DNA of 5,538 bases from Acidobacteria bacterium UBA2161. Lineage in GTDB: Bacteria; Acidobacteriota; Vicinamibacteria; Vicinamibacterales; UBA823. Where the stretch lies: assembly GCA_002328835.1 (NCBI GenBank), contig DCWN01000031.1:1-5538 (forward strand). Direction: 5' to 3'. The notes below the pieces were generated by a model. That model was not told the origin of the DNA, searched no databases, and saw only the letters and a list, made by a program, of their open reading frames with translations. Positions 1-5,529 of this stretch are shown one piece after another. A program made the position numbers and the translations under genes. Numbering within the stretch: position 1 is the first letter of the stretch; each line of letters starts with the position of its first letter.

Positions 1-172
1 ACCGGTAATACAAATTCGGATTCAGCCCCTCGCGGCGACACAGCGCGGCGATGCTTTCCTCGCCCCGCAGCCCCTCGAGCACAATCCGAATCTTCTCTTC
101 CGCTGAACACCGCCGCCGGGTCTTCCTCCGGATGTCTTGAACGACCTTCTCCGCAGACTTCGCCTTCGTCAT
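1..172 (-). CDS. IS3-family transposase OrfA, N-terminal part (partial)
   Basis: The first 57 residues of an IS3-type OrfA are present; the rest lies left of the window. The protein starts MTKAKSAEKVVQDI, followed by a basic stretch (RRKTRRR, residues 15-21). A helix-turn-helix of the HTH_Tnp_1 kind covers about 22-57, with the signature pieces SAEEKIRIVLEGLRGEESIA and LCRREGLNPNLYYR. In the family, OrfA binds the terminal repeats and its 3' end frameshifts into OrfB, the DDE/rve integrase. The start is supported by a strong ribosome binding site, AGGAGGAGG on the minus strand at 178-186, five bases before the ATG (170-172). No stop or frameshift is seen in the visible part, so the gene may be intact. 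The family assignment is confident; the IS subgroup is not determined. Confidence 0.88.
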   Translation of the reverse strand, partial: MTKAKSAEKVVQDIRRKTRRRCSAEEKIRIVLEGLRGEESIAALCRREGLNPNLYYR

Positions 173-258
173 GAGGACCTCCTCCTCGTGCGGCAAAGTC
201 TCTCTTATCTCACAGCCTCATGTGGTCCACATTCGTTTGACCCCGTAGACCTTACACA
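1..258 (-). mobile_element. IS3-family insertion sequence, left-end part only
   Basis: This is the 5' end of an insertion sequence, read on the minus strand and cut by the left window edge. It is supported by the orfA start inside it (ending at 172) and by about 86 bp of non-coding leader between that start and a plausible element tip. IS3-family elements usually begin 5'-TG; on the minus strand the sequence starting at 258 reads TGTGTAAGGTCTACGGGGTC, so the tip could be 258 or 256 (TGTAAGG). The other terminal repeat and the target duplication are outside the window, so the exact boundary is inferred. A small inverted repeat, TGTGG-T-CCACA, lies at 221-231 within the leader. Confidence 0.6.
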
Positions 259-266
259 ACTATTAC
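237..266 (+). promoter_or_regulatory. possible IS-edge hybrid promoter toward the desaturase
   Basis: TTGACC (237-242, 5 of 6 to the sigma-70 -35 box) is followed after 18 bases by TATTAC (261-266, 4 of 6 to the -10 box). The -35-like box lies inside the presumed IS tip and the -10-like box just beyond it. It points at the desaturase, with a predicted transcript start near 273 and a leader of about 110 bases. Outward -35 elements in IS ends that make hybrid promoters are known for several IS families. This is a motif match only. Confidence 0.3.
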
Positions 267-309
267 AGTCCCCTCGTTTCCTCCCTGGTACGCTCGGCCG
301 GTTCGAATC

Positions 310-331
310 GCGCCCGGCGTGAACCGGGCGC
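310..331 (+). other. 8-bp hairpin in the desaturase leader
   Basis: GCGCCCGG (310-317) and CCGGGCGC (324-331) form a perfect 8-bp, all G/C stem around the 6-base loop CGTGAA. No T run follows, so it does not look like a Rho-independent terminator of upstream transcription. It would form in the 5' leader of an mRNA begun near the IS edge, about 50 bases before the desaturase start, and might affect mRNA stability or translation. The structure is seen directly; any role is inferred. Confidence 0.5.
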
Positions 332-351
332 CCAGAGCGACCGATACCGGC

Positions 352-387
352 AGCGATCAAAGCGATCAATCAGGAGCGAGCGATTGG
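352..387 (+). repeat. 9-bp tandem repeat before and across the desaturase start
   Basis: AGCGATCAA occurs twice back to back (352-360 and 361-369). A third, diverged unit, AGCGATTGG (379-387), falls in the same 9-base register and contains the TTG start. The register position between them (370-378, TCAGGAGCG) carries the ribosome binding site AGGAG. It could be a direct-repeat protein site or a local duplication. Confidence 0.6.
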
Positions 388-1268
388 CTACGACGGTTTC
401 CCCTACGGCTGACGTCAACTTCGGCAACCGCGACAAGATCAACTGGATCACCCTGGTGGCGATGGTGATCTTCCACGTCCTCGCGGTGGCGGCCTTCTTC
501 TACACGACCTGGTCGGCGGTGGTGGTGGCGCTGGTGCTGCACTGGATCTGCGTCGGGTTCGGGATCGGCCTGGGGTATCACCGGCTGCACACCCACCGGT
601 CGTACAAGACGCCGAAGCTGCTGGACTACTTCTTCGCCGTCTGCGGGACGCTGACGCTCGAGGGCGGGCCGATCTTCTGGGTGGCGGTGCATCGGATTCA
701 TCATCAGAAGTCGGATCAGCCGGGCGACCCGCACACGCCGCGCGAAGGCGCCTGGTGGGCGCACATGCTCTGGGTGATGTTCGGCGATGCGCTGCACGGC
801 AACACGGAAGTGATGGGGAAGTACGCGCCCGATCTGATGAAGGACAAGTTCTATCGGGTGCTGACGACCTACCACTGGGTGCCGCTGACGGTGCTGGGGC
901 TCATCCTGCTGGCGATCGGCGGCATCCCCTGGGTGCTCTGGGGGATCTTTCTCCGCGTGGTGGTCGGCCTGCACGTGACCTGGCTGGTGAACTCGGCGAC
1001 GCACATGTGGGGGTCGCGGCGGTTCGAGACGTCGGACGATTCGAAGAATTCGTTCTGGGTGGCGCTCATCACCTTCGGCGAGGGGTGGCACAACAACCAC
1101 CATGCTCATCCGAGGTCGGCGCGGCATGGGATGGTCTGGAGCGAGATCGACATCACCTGGATGCACCTCTGCATCATGAAGAAGGTCGGGTTGGCGTGGG
1201 ACATCGTGGTGCCGACGCAGAGTCAGATTGAGCGGAAAGAGATCGATGTGGAGGAGGCGGCGGCGTAG
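384..1268 (+). CDS. acyl-CoA / fatty acid desaturase (delta-9 type, membrane di-iron)
   Basis: This 294-residue integral membrane desaturase should place a cis double bond in fatty acyl chains using O2 and an external electron donor, adjusting membrane fluidity. Three histidine boxes bind the di-iron centre: HRLHTH (66-71), HRIHH (103-107) and HNNHH (236-240). NSATHMWG (203-210) is typical of the stearoyl-CoA/DesC desaturase branch. Hydrophobic segments lie at about 21-41, 44-64, 86-102, 166-183 and 185-202. There is no fused cytochrome b5, as is usual in bacteria. The start is TTG (384-386), preceded by AGGAG at 372-376 with a 7-base spacer; no better ATG or GTG keeps the N-terminal helix. 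Length is normal for bacterial members. Acyl-CoA, acyl-ACP and lipid-linked substrates cannot be told apart from sequence. Leucine is mostly CTG and glycine often GGG, unlike the next gene. Confidence 0.93.
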   Translation: MATTVSPTADVNFGNRDKINWITLVAMVIFHVLAVAAFFYTTWSAVVVALVLHWICVGFGIGLGYHRLHTHRSYKTPKLLDYFFAVCGTLTLEGGPIFWVAVHRIHHQKSDQPGDPHTPREGAWWAHMLWVMFGDALHGNTEVMGKYAPDLMKDKFYRVLTTYHWVPLTVLGLILLAIGGIPWVLWGIFLRVVVGLHVTWLVNSATHMWGSRRFETSDDSKNSFWVALITFGEGWHNNHHAHPRSARHGMVWSEIDITWMHLCIMKKVGLAWDIVVPTQSQIERKEIDVEEAAA

Positions 1269-1272
1269 GTCG

Positions 1273-1340
1273 TTCCCCTCGCCGACCCCCTCACCCTGCT
1301 CTCCCCAGCTACATTCCTTCCTTGGTCAGGCCTTCGCCTG
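1273..1340 (+). terminator. possible Rho-type termination region after the desaturase
   Basis: Right after the desaturase stop, 1273-1323 is C-rich and G-poor (28 C and 4 G in 51 bases by hand count), the composition of rut sites that load Rho. A small hairpin follows: CAGGC (1327-1331), loop CTTC, GCCTG (1336-1340). No T tract follows, so it is not an intrinsic terminator. Rut sites have weak sequence rules, so this is tentative. Confidence 0.3.
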
Positions 1341-1355
1341 GCGATCCATCATCGA

Positions 1356-1364
1356 TGCTAGGAT
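1356..1364 (+). promoter_or_regulatory. possible extended -10 element before the amidohydrolase
   Basis: TGCTAGGAT has the TG-n extension plus a 4-of-6 match to TATAAT. It lies 34 bases before the amidohydrolase ATG, giving a transcript start near 1371 and a leader of about 28 bases. No convincing -35 box is seen 16-18 bases upstream. It would let the amidohydrolase be transcribed separately from the desaturase. Confidence 0.25.
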
Positions 1365-1398
1365 CTGCGCGACGCTGAACCACCCGGGGGGGTACGAC

Positions 1399-3108
1399 AT
1401 GACGAAGTACTCGCGCAAGGAGTTTCTCCGCCTCGGCGGCGCCGGCATTGCCGCGACGGGGATCGGCTGGGGGGCGACCCCGCTCATCGGCCAGGTAGGT
1501 CCAACGGGGCGTGCCGATGCGACTCATCCGGACGTCGTGCTCGTGAACGGCCGCGTCTTCACCATCGACGATGCGCTACCGCGCGCTGAGGCGTTCGCGG
1601 TCAAGCACGGCCGGTTCGTCGCGGTCGGGTCGAACGACGACATTCGGAACATCGTCGGCGGTGACACGGAGATCATCGACGCCGAGGGGCGGACGGTGAC
1701 GCCCGGGTTCATCGACGCCCATGCACACCCGGCGACGGCCGGCGTGCGCGAGCTCACCATGGTGAATCTCGATCTCCGAAGTCTCGACGCGATCAAGGGC
1801 GCCATCCGTGAACGCGCCAGCCAGACTCCCGCCGGGGAATGGGTGCTCGGGTTCAAGTACGACGATACGAAAGTGCGCGACGGGCGCGAGATCACGCTCA
1901 CGGATCTCGATGACGCCGCGCCGAACCATCCGGTCTTCGTGATGCACCGCGGCGGAGTCGAGCACTACTTCAACAGCAAAGCCGCCGAGATCGCCGGTGT
2001 GACGGCGCAGACGGCCGCGCCTCCTGGGGGGATCCTCTACAAGGACGGCAACGGAGCGCTGCTCGGCAAGGTCGCCACGCGGGCCTCGGCGCTGTTCACG
2101 CCGGTGGTGCCCTCGGGCAGCACGCGCGACGAGCGCCGCGACGGCGTCAAGCTCATCTCCGAGATGATGAACTCGGCCGGGCTCACGACCGCGCACGATG
2201 CGCTCTGCCTCCCCGACTCCGCGGTGGCGTATCAAGATGCCTACCGCGCGGGCGAGCTCACGATCCGCGTCTCCATGCTGGTGCGAGACGCGATGTACGA
2301 CGCCTGCAAGGCGGCCGGCATCTACTCCGGATTCGGTGACGAGATGCTCAGGGTCGGCGGCGTGAAGTTCGGTGCCGACGGCTCGGCGTCGGGTCGCACG
2401 ATGGCGATGAGCACGCCGTACGAAGGGCGACCTGACGACTACGGCATCTTGACGATGACCCAGGAGGAGATCCACGACGCCGTCGAAGACGCCCACCGTC
2501 ACAACTTCCAGATCGGCATCCATGCCAATGGCGACCTGGCCATCGACATGGTGCTGAACGCCTACGAGCGCGTGCTCGCGGAGTGGCCACGTCCGGACGC
2601 GCGCCACCGCCTCGAGCACTGTTCGCTCGTGAACACGGACTTGCTCCGTCGCATCAAGGCCACGGGCTCCATTCCGGCGCCGTCGTATACCTACGTGCAC
2701 TATCACGGGCGCAAGTGGGAAGAGTACGGCCACACCAAGATGGAGTGGATGTTCGCCCACAGGTCGTTCCTCAACTATGGAATTCCGGTGGCACCGGCGT
2801 CCGACTACGTCCCTGGGCCCTACGAGCCGATGATGGCGATTCAGTCGATGGTGACCCGGAAAGACCTCGAAGGCCGCACGTGGGGAGCAAGCCAGCGGAT
2901 CTCTGTCGACGAGGCGCTGCGGATTTGTACGATGAACGGCGCCTACGCCTCATTCGAGGAAGACGTCAAAGGCTCGATCACCGCGGGCAAGCTCGCCGAT
3001 TTCGTCATCCTCGGCCAGGACCCGCACGACGTCGACCCCGACGGGATCAAGGAAGTCCCGATTGTTCGCACCGTCCTCGGAGGCAGAACCGTCTACCGGA
3101 GCGCGTAG
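1399..3108 (+). CDS. YtcJ-like amidohydrolase (Amidohydro_3) with Tat-like signal
   Basis: This 569-residue metal-dependent hydrolase belongs to the amidohydrolase superfamily, YtcJ/Amidohydro_3 branch. The N-terminus SRKEFLRLGGAGIAAT (5-20) resembles a Tat signal with RK instead of RR, then a weakly hydrophobic stretch to about 30, suggesting export. Next come the small beta-sandwich part (VVLVNGRVFTIDD, 46-58) and the TIM-barrel entry GFIDAHAHP (103-111), whose H108 and H110 bind metal. Other likely ligands are K323 (GVKFGADGS), H375 (IGIHANGD), H406 (LEH) and D469 (ASDY). The C-terminus returns to the sandwich (GKLADFVILGQDP, 530-542). Length fits the family. The ATG at 1399 is chosen because it begins the signal and has a G-rich site (1386-1392) six bases upstream; the longer in-frame start at 1228 overlaps the desaturase and adds only low-complexity arginine/proline sequence. 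Relatives hydrolyse amides, carbamates or N-acyl groups; the substrate is unknown. Confidence 0.9.
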   Translation: MTKYSRKEFLRLGGAGIAATGIGWGATPLIGQVGPTGRADATHPDVVLVNGRVFTIDDALPRAEAFAVKHGRFVAVGSNDDIRNIVGGDTEIIDAEGRTVTPGFIDAHAHPATAGVRELTMVNLDLRSLDAIKGAIRERASQTPAGEWVLGFKYDDTKVRDGREITLTDLDDAAPNHPVFVMHRGGVEHYFNSKAAEIAGVTAQTAAPPGGILYKDGNGALLGKVATRASALFTPVVPSGSTRDERRDGVKLISEMMNSAGLTTAHDALCLPDSAVAYQDAYRAGELTIRVSMLVRDAMYDACKAAGIYSGFGDEMLRVGGVKFGADGSASGRTMAMSTPYEGRPDDYGILTMTQEEIHDAVEDAHRHNFQIGIHANGDLAIDMVLNAYERVLAEWPRPDARHRLEHCSLVNTDLLRRIKATGSIPAPSYTYVHYHGRKWEEYGHTKMEWMFAHRSFLNYGIPVAPASDYVPGPYEPMMAIQSMVTRKDLEGRTWGASQRISVDEALRICTMNGAYASFEEDVKGSITAGKLADFVILGQDPHDVDPDGIKEVPIVRTVLGGRTVYRSA

Positions 3109-3159
3109 TTCCGACAGATCTCGCGTCACCAGCCCTCCCGCCAAACCAGCCTCTTCCGT

Positions 3160-3168
3160 TGGTATCCT
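3160..3168 (+). promoter_or_regulatory. likely extended -10 promoter of the two-component operon
   Basis: TGGTATCCT is a TG-n extended -10 box (TATCCT, 4 of 6 to consensus). Its 3' end is seven bases from the kinase ATG at 3176, so transcription would begin at or next to the start codon, giving a leaderless or nearly leaderless mRNA. No clear -35 box is visible, which is usual for extended -10 promoters. Confidence 0.4.
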
Positions 3169-3175
3169 CTAGGGG

Positions 3176-4090
3176 ATGTTCCGGAAGCGGACGCGGAAGC
3201 AGTCGATCGTCCTCGCCTCTCTCTTCGGCTCGATGCTGATCACGGTGGCGGTCGGCCTGAATGTCGGCTGGATCGTCGTCAACTGGCGAACCGGCCTGCT
3301 GCTGCTGGCCGGCATTGTGAGCTTCGCCGTCCTCATCGCGGGCGTCGGGCTGAACACGATGTTCCTCGTCCGCGAGATCCGCCGGAGCGAGCAGCACGAC
3401 GCGTTCATCCACGCGGTCACCCACGAGCTGAAGACGCCGTTGGCGTCGATCGTCCTCTACCTCCAGACCCTGAAGCAGCGCGACCTCGACCGAGACAAGC
3501 AGCAGGAGTTCCTCGACACGGCGCTCGCCGATACCGAGCGGTTGCAGTCGACGATCGAGCAGGTGTTGCTGGCGGGGAAGACGCGCCAGGCGCGCCGGCC
3601 GGAGAACCCAACGGAGGTCGACGTCGCCGAGGTCGTCACCGAGTGCGTCAAGGAGGCGAGCCGCCGCCACCGGCTCGACGATGGCACGCTCCGGGTCATC
3701 GACCGGCGCGAGACCGGCGAGGACGCGGTCGTCATGGGCGACCGCGAGGAACTGATGGCGGCGATTGCGAACCTCGTCGACAACGCCATCAAGTACTCGC
3801 TCGATCAAGTCGAGGTCGTCGTCGAGATCGCGCGCACCAGCGGCCGGAAGCTCGCCGTCCGCGTCACTGATAAAGGCCCGGGGATTCCCGCCAACGAACT
3901 GAAGCGGATTTTCCGGCGGTTCTACCGGCTGCCCCGCACGCTGAGTTCGCGGCTGCGCGGCACCGGGCTGGGGCTGTCGATCGTCGAGACGGTGGCGTGG
4001 CGGCACGGCGGCAGCGCCCGCGCCGCCAGCCCCGGGCCGGGGCAGGGGAGCACGTTCACGCTGGAGCTGCCGCTCAAGCCGGCCACATGA
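3176..4090 (+). CDS. short two-TM sensor histidine kinase
   Basis: This 304-residue sensor kinase sits in the cytoplasmic membrane. A basic start (MFRKRTRK) leads into TM1 at about 11-36 and TM2 at about 41-65, joined by only a few residues around NWRTG. There is no periplasmic domain, HAMP or PAS, placing it with intramembrane-sensing-like kinases. The dimerisation/phosphoacceptor helix has HAVTHELKTPLAS (79-91), with H83 the likely phosphorylated residue. The ATPase domain has the N box NLVDNAIKYS (199-208, N203), G1 box DKGPGIP (232-238), F box FRRFYR (246-251) and G2 box RGTGLGLSIV (261-270). All catalytic boxes are intact. It should autophosphorylate and pass phosphate to the regulator that overlaps its stop. 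The ATG at 3176 directly follows AGGGG (3171-3175), too close for a normal ribosome binding site. It lies 67 bases after the amidohydrolase. The signal is unknown. Confidence 0.92.
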   Translation: MFRKRTRKQSIVLASLFGSMLITVAVGLNVGWIVVNWRTGLLLLAGIVSFAVLIAGVGLNTMFLVREIRRSEQHDAFIHAVTHELKTPLASIVLYLQTLKQRDLDRDKQQEFLDTALADTERLQSTIEQVLLAGKTRQARRPENPTEVDVAEVVTECVKEASRRHRLDDGTLRVIDRRETGEDAVVMGDREELMAAIANLVDNAIKYSLDQVEVVVEIARTSGRKLAVRVTDKGPGIPANELKRIFRRFYRLPRTLSSRLRGTGLGLSIVETVAWRHGGSARAASPGPGQGSTFTLELPLKPAT

Positions 4091-4842
4091 CGCGGATCCT
4101 GATCGTCGAGGACGAGGAACACCTGGCGACGGGGTTGAAGTTCAACCTCGAGGCCGAAGGTTACGCCGCCGAGGTAGAAGACAGCGGCGAGAAGGCGCTC
4201 GCCCGGCTGACCTCGGAACCCAACGGCGTCGATCTGGTCCTCCTCGACGTCATGCTGCCCGGCCTCGACGGCTTCGAGGTCGTCCGGCGGCTGCGCGAGG
4301 CCGGCCGATTTGTGCCGGTCATGATGCTCACGGCACGTGGCCAGGCCGAGGACATCCTGAAGGGTTTCGAGCTCGGGGCCGACGACTACCTGCCGAAGCC
4401 GTTCGACCTCTCCATTCTCTACGCGCGGATCGAAAGCTTGCTGCGGCGGCAGGCGTGGCTGCGCAGACCCTCCGGCGCGGCGTTGGAGGGTGCCGCGGAG
4501 GGGCGTGCCGCGGACGCGAAGGACGCCGGCCCAGCGGAGTACGCCTTCGGCCAGATCACGCTCGACTTCACACGGCAGCTGCTTGTGCGGCGCGGCTACG
4601 AACAATCGCTGACACTGATGGAAGCGACGCTGCTGCGCTATCTCGTCCGTCACGAGGGCCGCCCGGTATCGCGGAAGGCGCTTCTCGAAGAGGTCTGGGG
4701 TGTCCGGCAGGATACCGACACGCGGACGATCGACAATTTCGTCGCGCGGTTGCGACGGTACATAGAGGATGAGCCGTCGAAGCCTCGGCACCTGCAGACG
4801 GTGCGTGGGGTGGGGTACCGGTTCGTGAAGGCGCCGGAGTAG
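4087..4842 (+). CDS. OmpR/PhoB-family response regulator
   Basis: This 251-residue DNA-binding response regulator is the likely partner of the preceding kinase. The receiver domain covers about 2-120: acidic pocket E8/D9 (ILIVEDEE), phosphoacceptor D54 (VLLDVMLPGLDG), switch T82 (MMLTARG) and K104 (LPKPFD). The winged-helix Trans_reg_C domain covers about 152-248, with recognition-helix region TIDNFVARLRRYIE (214-227) and the closing hairpin TVRGVGYRF (238-246). The linker (about 123-152) is fairly long and rich in Ala, Gly and Glu. The ATG overlaps the kinase TGA (ATGA, 4087-4090), so translation is probably coupled. An in-frame start at 3997 lies within the kinase gene and adds an Arg/Ala-rich stretch unlike a receiver, so it is rejected. 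Kinase-before-regulator is the less common order. Target genes are not shown by the sequence. Confidence 0.95.
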   Translation: MTRILIVEDEEHLATGLKFNLEAEGYAAEVEDSGEKALARLTSEPNGVDLVLLDVMLPGLDGFEVVRRLREAGRFVPVMMLTARGQAEDILKGFELGADDYLPKPFDLSILYARIESLLRRQAWLRRPSGAALEGAAEGRAADAKDAGPAEYAFGQITLDFTRQLLVRRGYEQSLTLMEATLLRYLVRHEGRPVSRKALLEEVWGVRQDTDTRTIDNFVARLRRYIEDEPSKPRHLQTVRGVGYRFVKAPE

Positions 4843-4843
4843 G

Positions 4844-4859
4844 GACCGCCCTACCGGTC
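4844..4859. terminator. weak hairpin between convergent genes
   Basis: GACCG (4844-4848), loop CCCTAC and CGGTC (4855-4859) form a 5-bp stem spanning the 8-bp gap between the regulator stop and the stop of the opposing membrane-protein gene. It could help end transcription both ways, but neither side has a T tract, so it is only a weak candidate. Confidence 0.2.
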
Positions 4860-5513
4860 GGATTCTTCGACGAGCTTGACCATCCACCGGCCGTGGATCG
4901 CGCCGACGACGGCGCCCGCCACACCGCAGACGACGTAGAACCCCAGGAAGAGCACGAGCCAGTTCCCGCCCCAGGGGAGCAGATCCATCCCAAAGAAGAT
5001 GACCGGCATGCCGACGGCCCAGGCGGCGGCGTTGGCCGTGAGCCAGCGGCTGGCGTTCGTGACGTGGGTGCGGAGCACGGTCCACTGCATCGCCGCGAGG
5101 ATCGGGCCGGCCACGGCCCCGAGTGCGGCGGCCAGGACGTACTGCACCAGGGCGCCGGGTTCGGGCGGTGACGGCTCGGCGGCGCCGGCGGTCAGCGTCA
5201 TCGCGGTGCTGGGGAGCATACCGAGCGCCCAGGCGAGTGCCGCACCCTGGACGGTGGCGATGACCCACGTCCAGCGCCGTAGATTCGGCAGGTAGTCCCG
5301 GAGGATGCCTTCCTGGGCGTAGCCGACGACGAACCCTTCGAGCACCGCCCCCAGCGCGACCGCGGCGAACGCCGCGACGATGACGACGATGGCATCCGTC
5401 GAGCGATCCAGCCCGGGCGCGATGACCGAGCCGATGACGAACATCGACCCGAGGCCGACCGATTCGGCCCAGGCGTTGGCGACGATCCAGTCGCGGTAGA
5501 GGGTGGCGTGCAT
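4851..5513 (-). CDS. six-TM membrane protein of unknown function with internal repeat
   Basis: This 220-residue hydrophobic protein has no function I can name. Likely membrane segments lie at about 18-34, 41-65, 82-107, 121-143, 158-178 and 184-206, with a polar Pro/Glu loop (AAEPSPPEPG, 111-120). Two stretches look duplicated, 76 residues apart: G..VGYAQEGILRDYLPNLRRW (60-81) and GPILAAMQWTVLRTHVTNASRW (136-157), each keeping Q, LR and a following W, then a GMLP/GMP turn (98-101, 168-170). The Q-x-x-x-L-R pattern, together with a small-residue-rich last helix (AGAVVGAIHGRWMVKL), resembles uncharacterised bacterial membrane proteins I recall, without a named role. The ATG (5511-5513) has no Shine-Dalgarno sequence, and a C10 tract lies six bases upstream on the coding strand. 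The frame stays open to the window edge, so the true start could be farther out. It converges on the regulator and is probably a separate transcription unit. Confidence 0.75.
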   Translation of the reverse strand: MHATLYRDWIVANAWAESVGLGSMFVIGSVIAPGLDRSTDAIVVIVAAFAAVALGAVLEGFVVGYAQEGILRDYLPNLRRWTWVIATVQGAALAWALGMLPSTAMTLTAGAAEPSPPEPGALVQYVLAAALGAVAGPILAAMQWTVLRTHVTNASRWLTANAAAWAVGMPVIFFGMDLLPWGGNWLVLFLGFYVVCGVAGAVVGAIHGRWMVKLVEESDR

Positions 5514-5519
5514 CGGATC

Positions 5520-5529
5520 GGGGGGGGGG
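5520..5529. repeat. G10 homopolymer (C10 on the gene strand)
   Basis: Ten consecutive Gs on the plus strand lie six bases upstream of the membrane protein's ATG and appear as C10 on its coding strand. Such tracts slip during replication and can switch expression when placed in a leader or early in a reading frame. A sequencing or assembly length error near the window end is equally possible. Confidence 0.7.

Noticed and set aside
299..309. GGTTCGAATC, which looks like a tRNA T-loop
   Set aside because: The flanking bases do not form the 5-bp T stem, and no acceptor, D or anticodon arm can be found around it.
137..322. Small plus-strand open frame between the IS and the desaturase
   Set aside because: It starts inside the transposase gene on the opposite strand, crosses the presumed IS end and has no ribosome binding site or recognisable protein.
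366..1166. 266-codon open frame antisense to the desaturase
   Set aside because: His/Arg/Pro-rich product that mirrors the conserved desaturase histidine boxes; no ribosome binding site or domain supports it.
1228..1398. N-terminal extension of the amidohydrolase from an in-frame ATG at 1228
   Set aside because: It overlaps the end of the desaturase gene, begins with an arginine run from GA/GC-repeat DNA and would bury the Tat-like signal internally.
1576..2760. 394-codon open frame antisense to the amidohydrolase
   Set aside because: Its product is rich in Arg, His, Val and Glu with no domain; it is the expected by-product of GC-biased third positions in the real gene.
3047..4006. 319-codon open frame antisense to the kinase
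   Set aside because: The kinase boxes on the plus strand are complete, and this frame gives a low-complexity Arg/Asp/Leu product.
3997..4086. N-terminal extension of the response regulator from an in-frame ATG at 3997
   Set aside because: It lies inside the kinase gene and encodes Arg/Ala-rich sequence; the receiver domain starts cleanly at 4087 with a typical ATGA overlap.
3922..5268. 448-codon minus-strand open frame across the regulator and the membrane-protein gene
   Set aside because: It is antisense to a clear response regulator and in another frame of the membrane protein; its composition is Arg/Pro-rich and has no recognisable domain.
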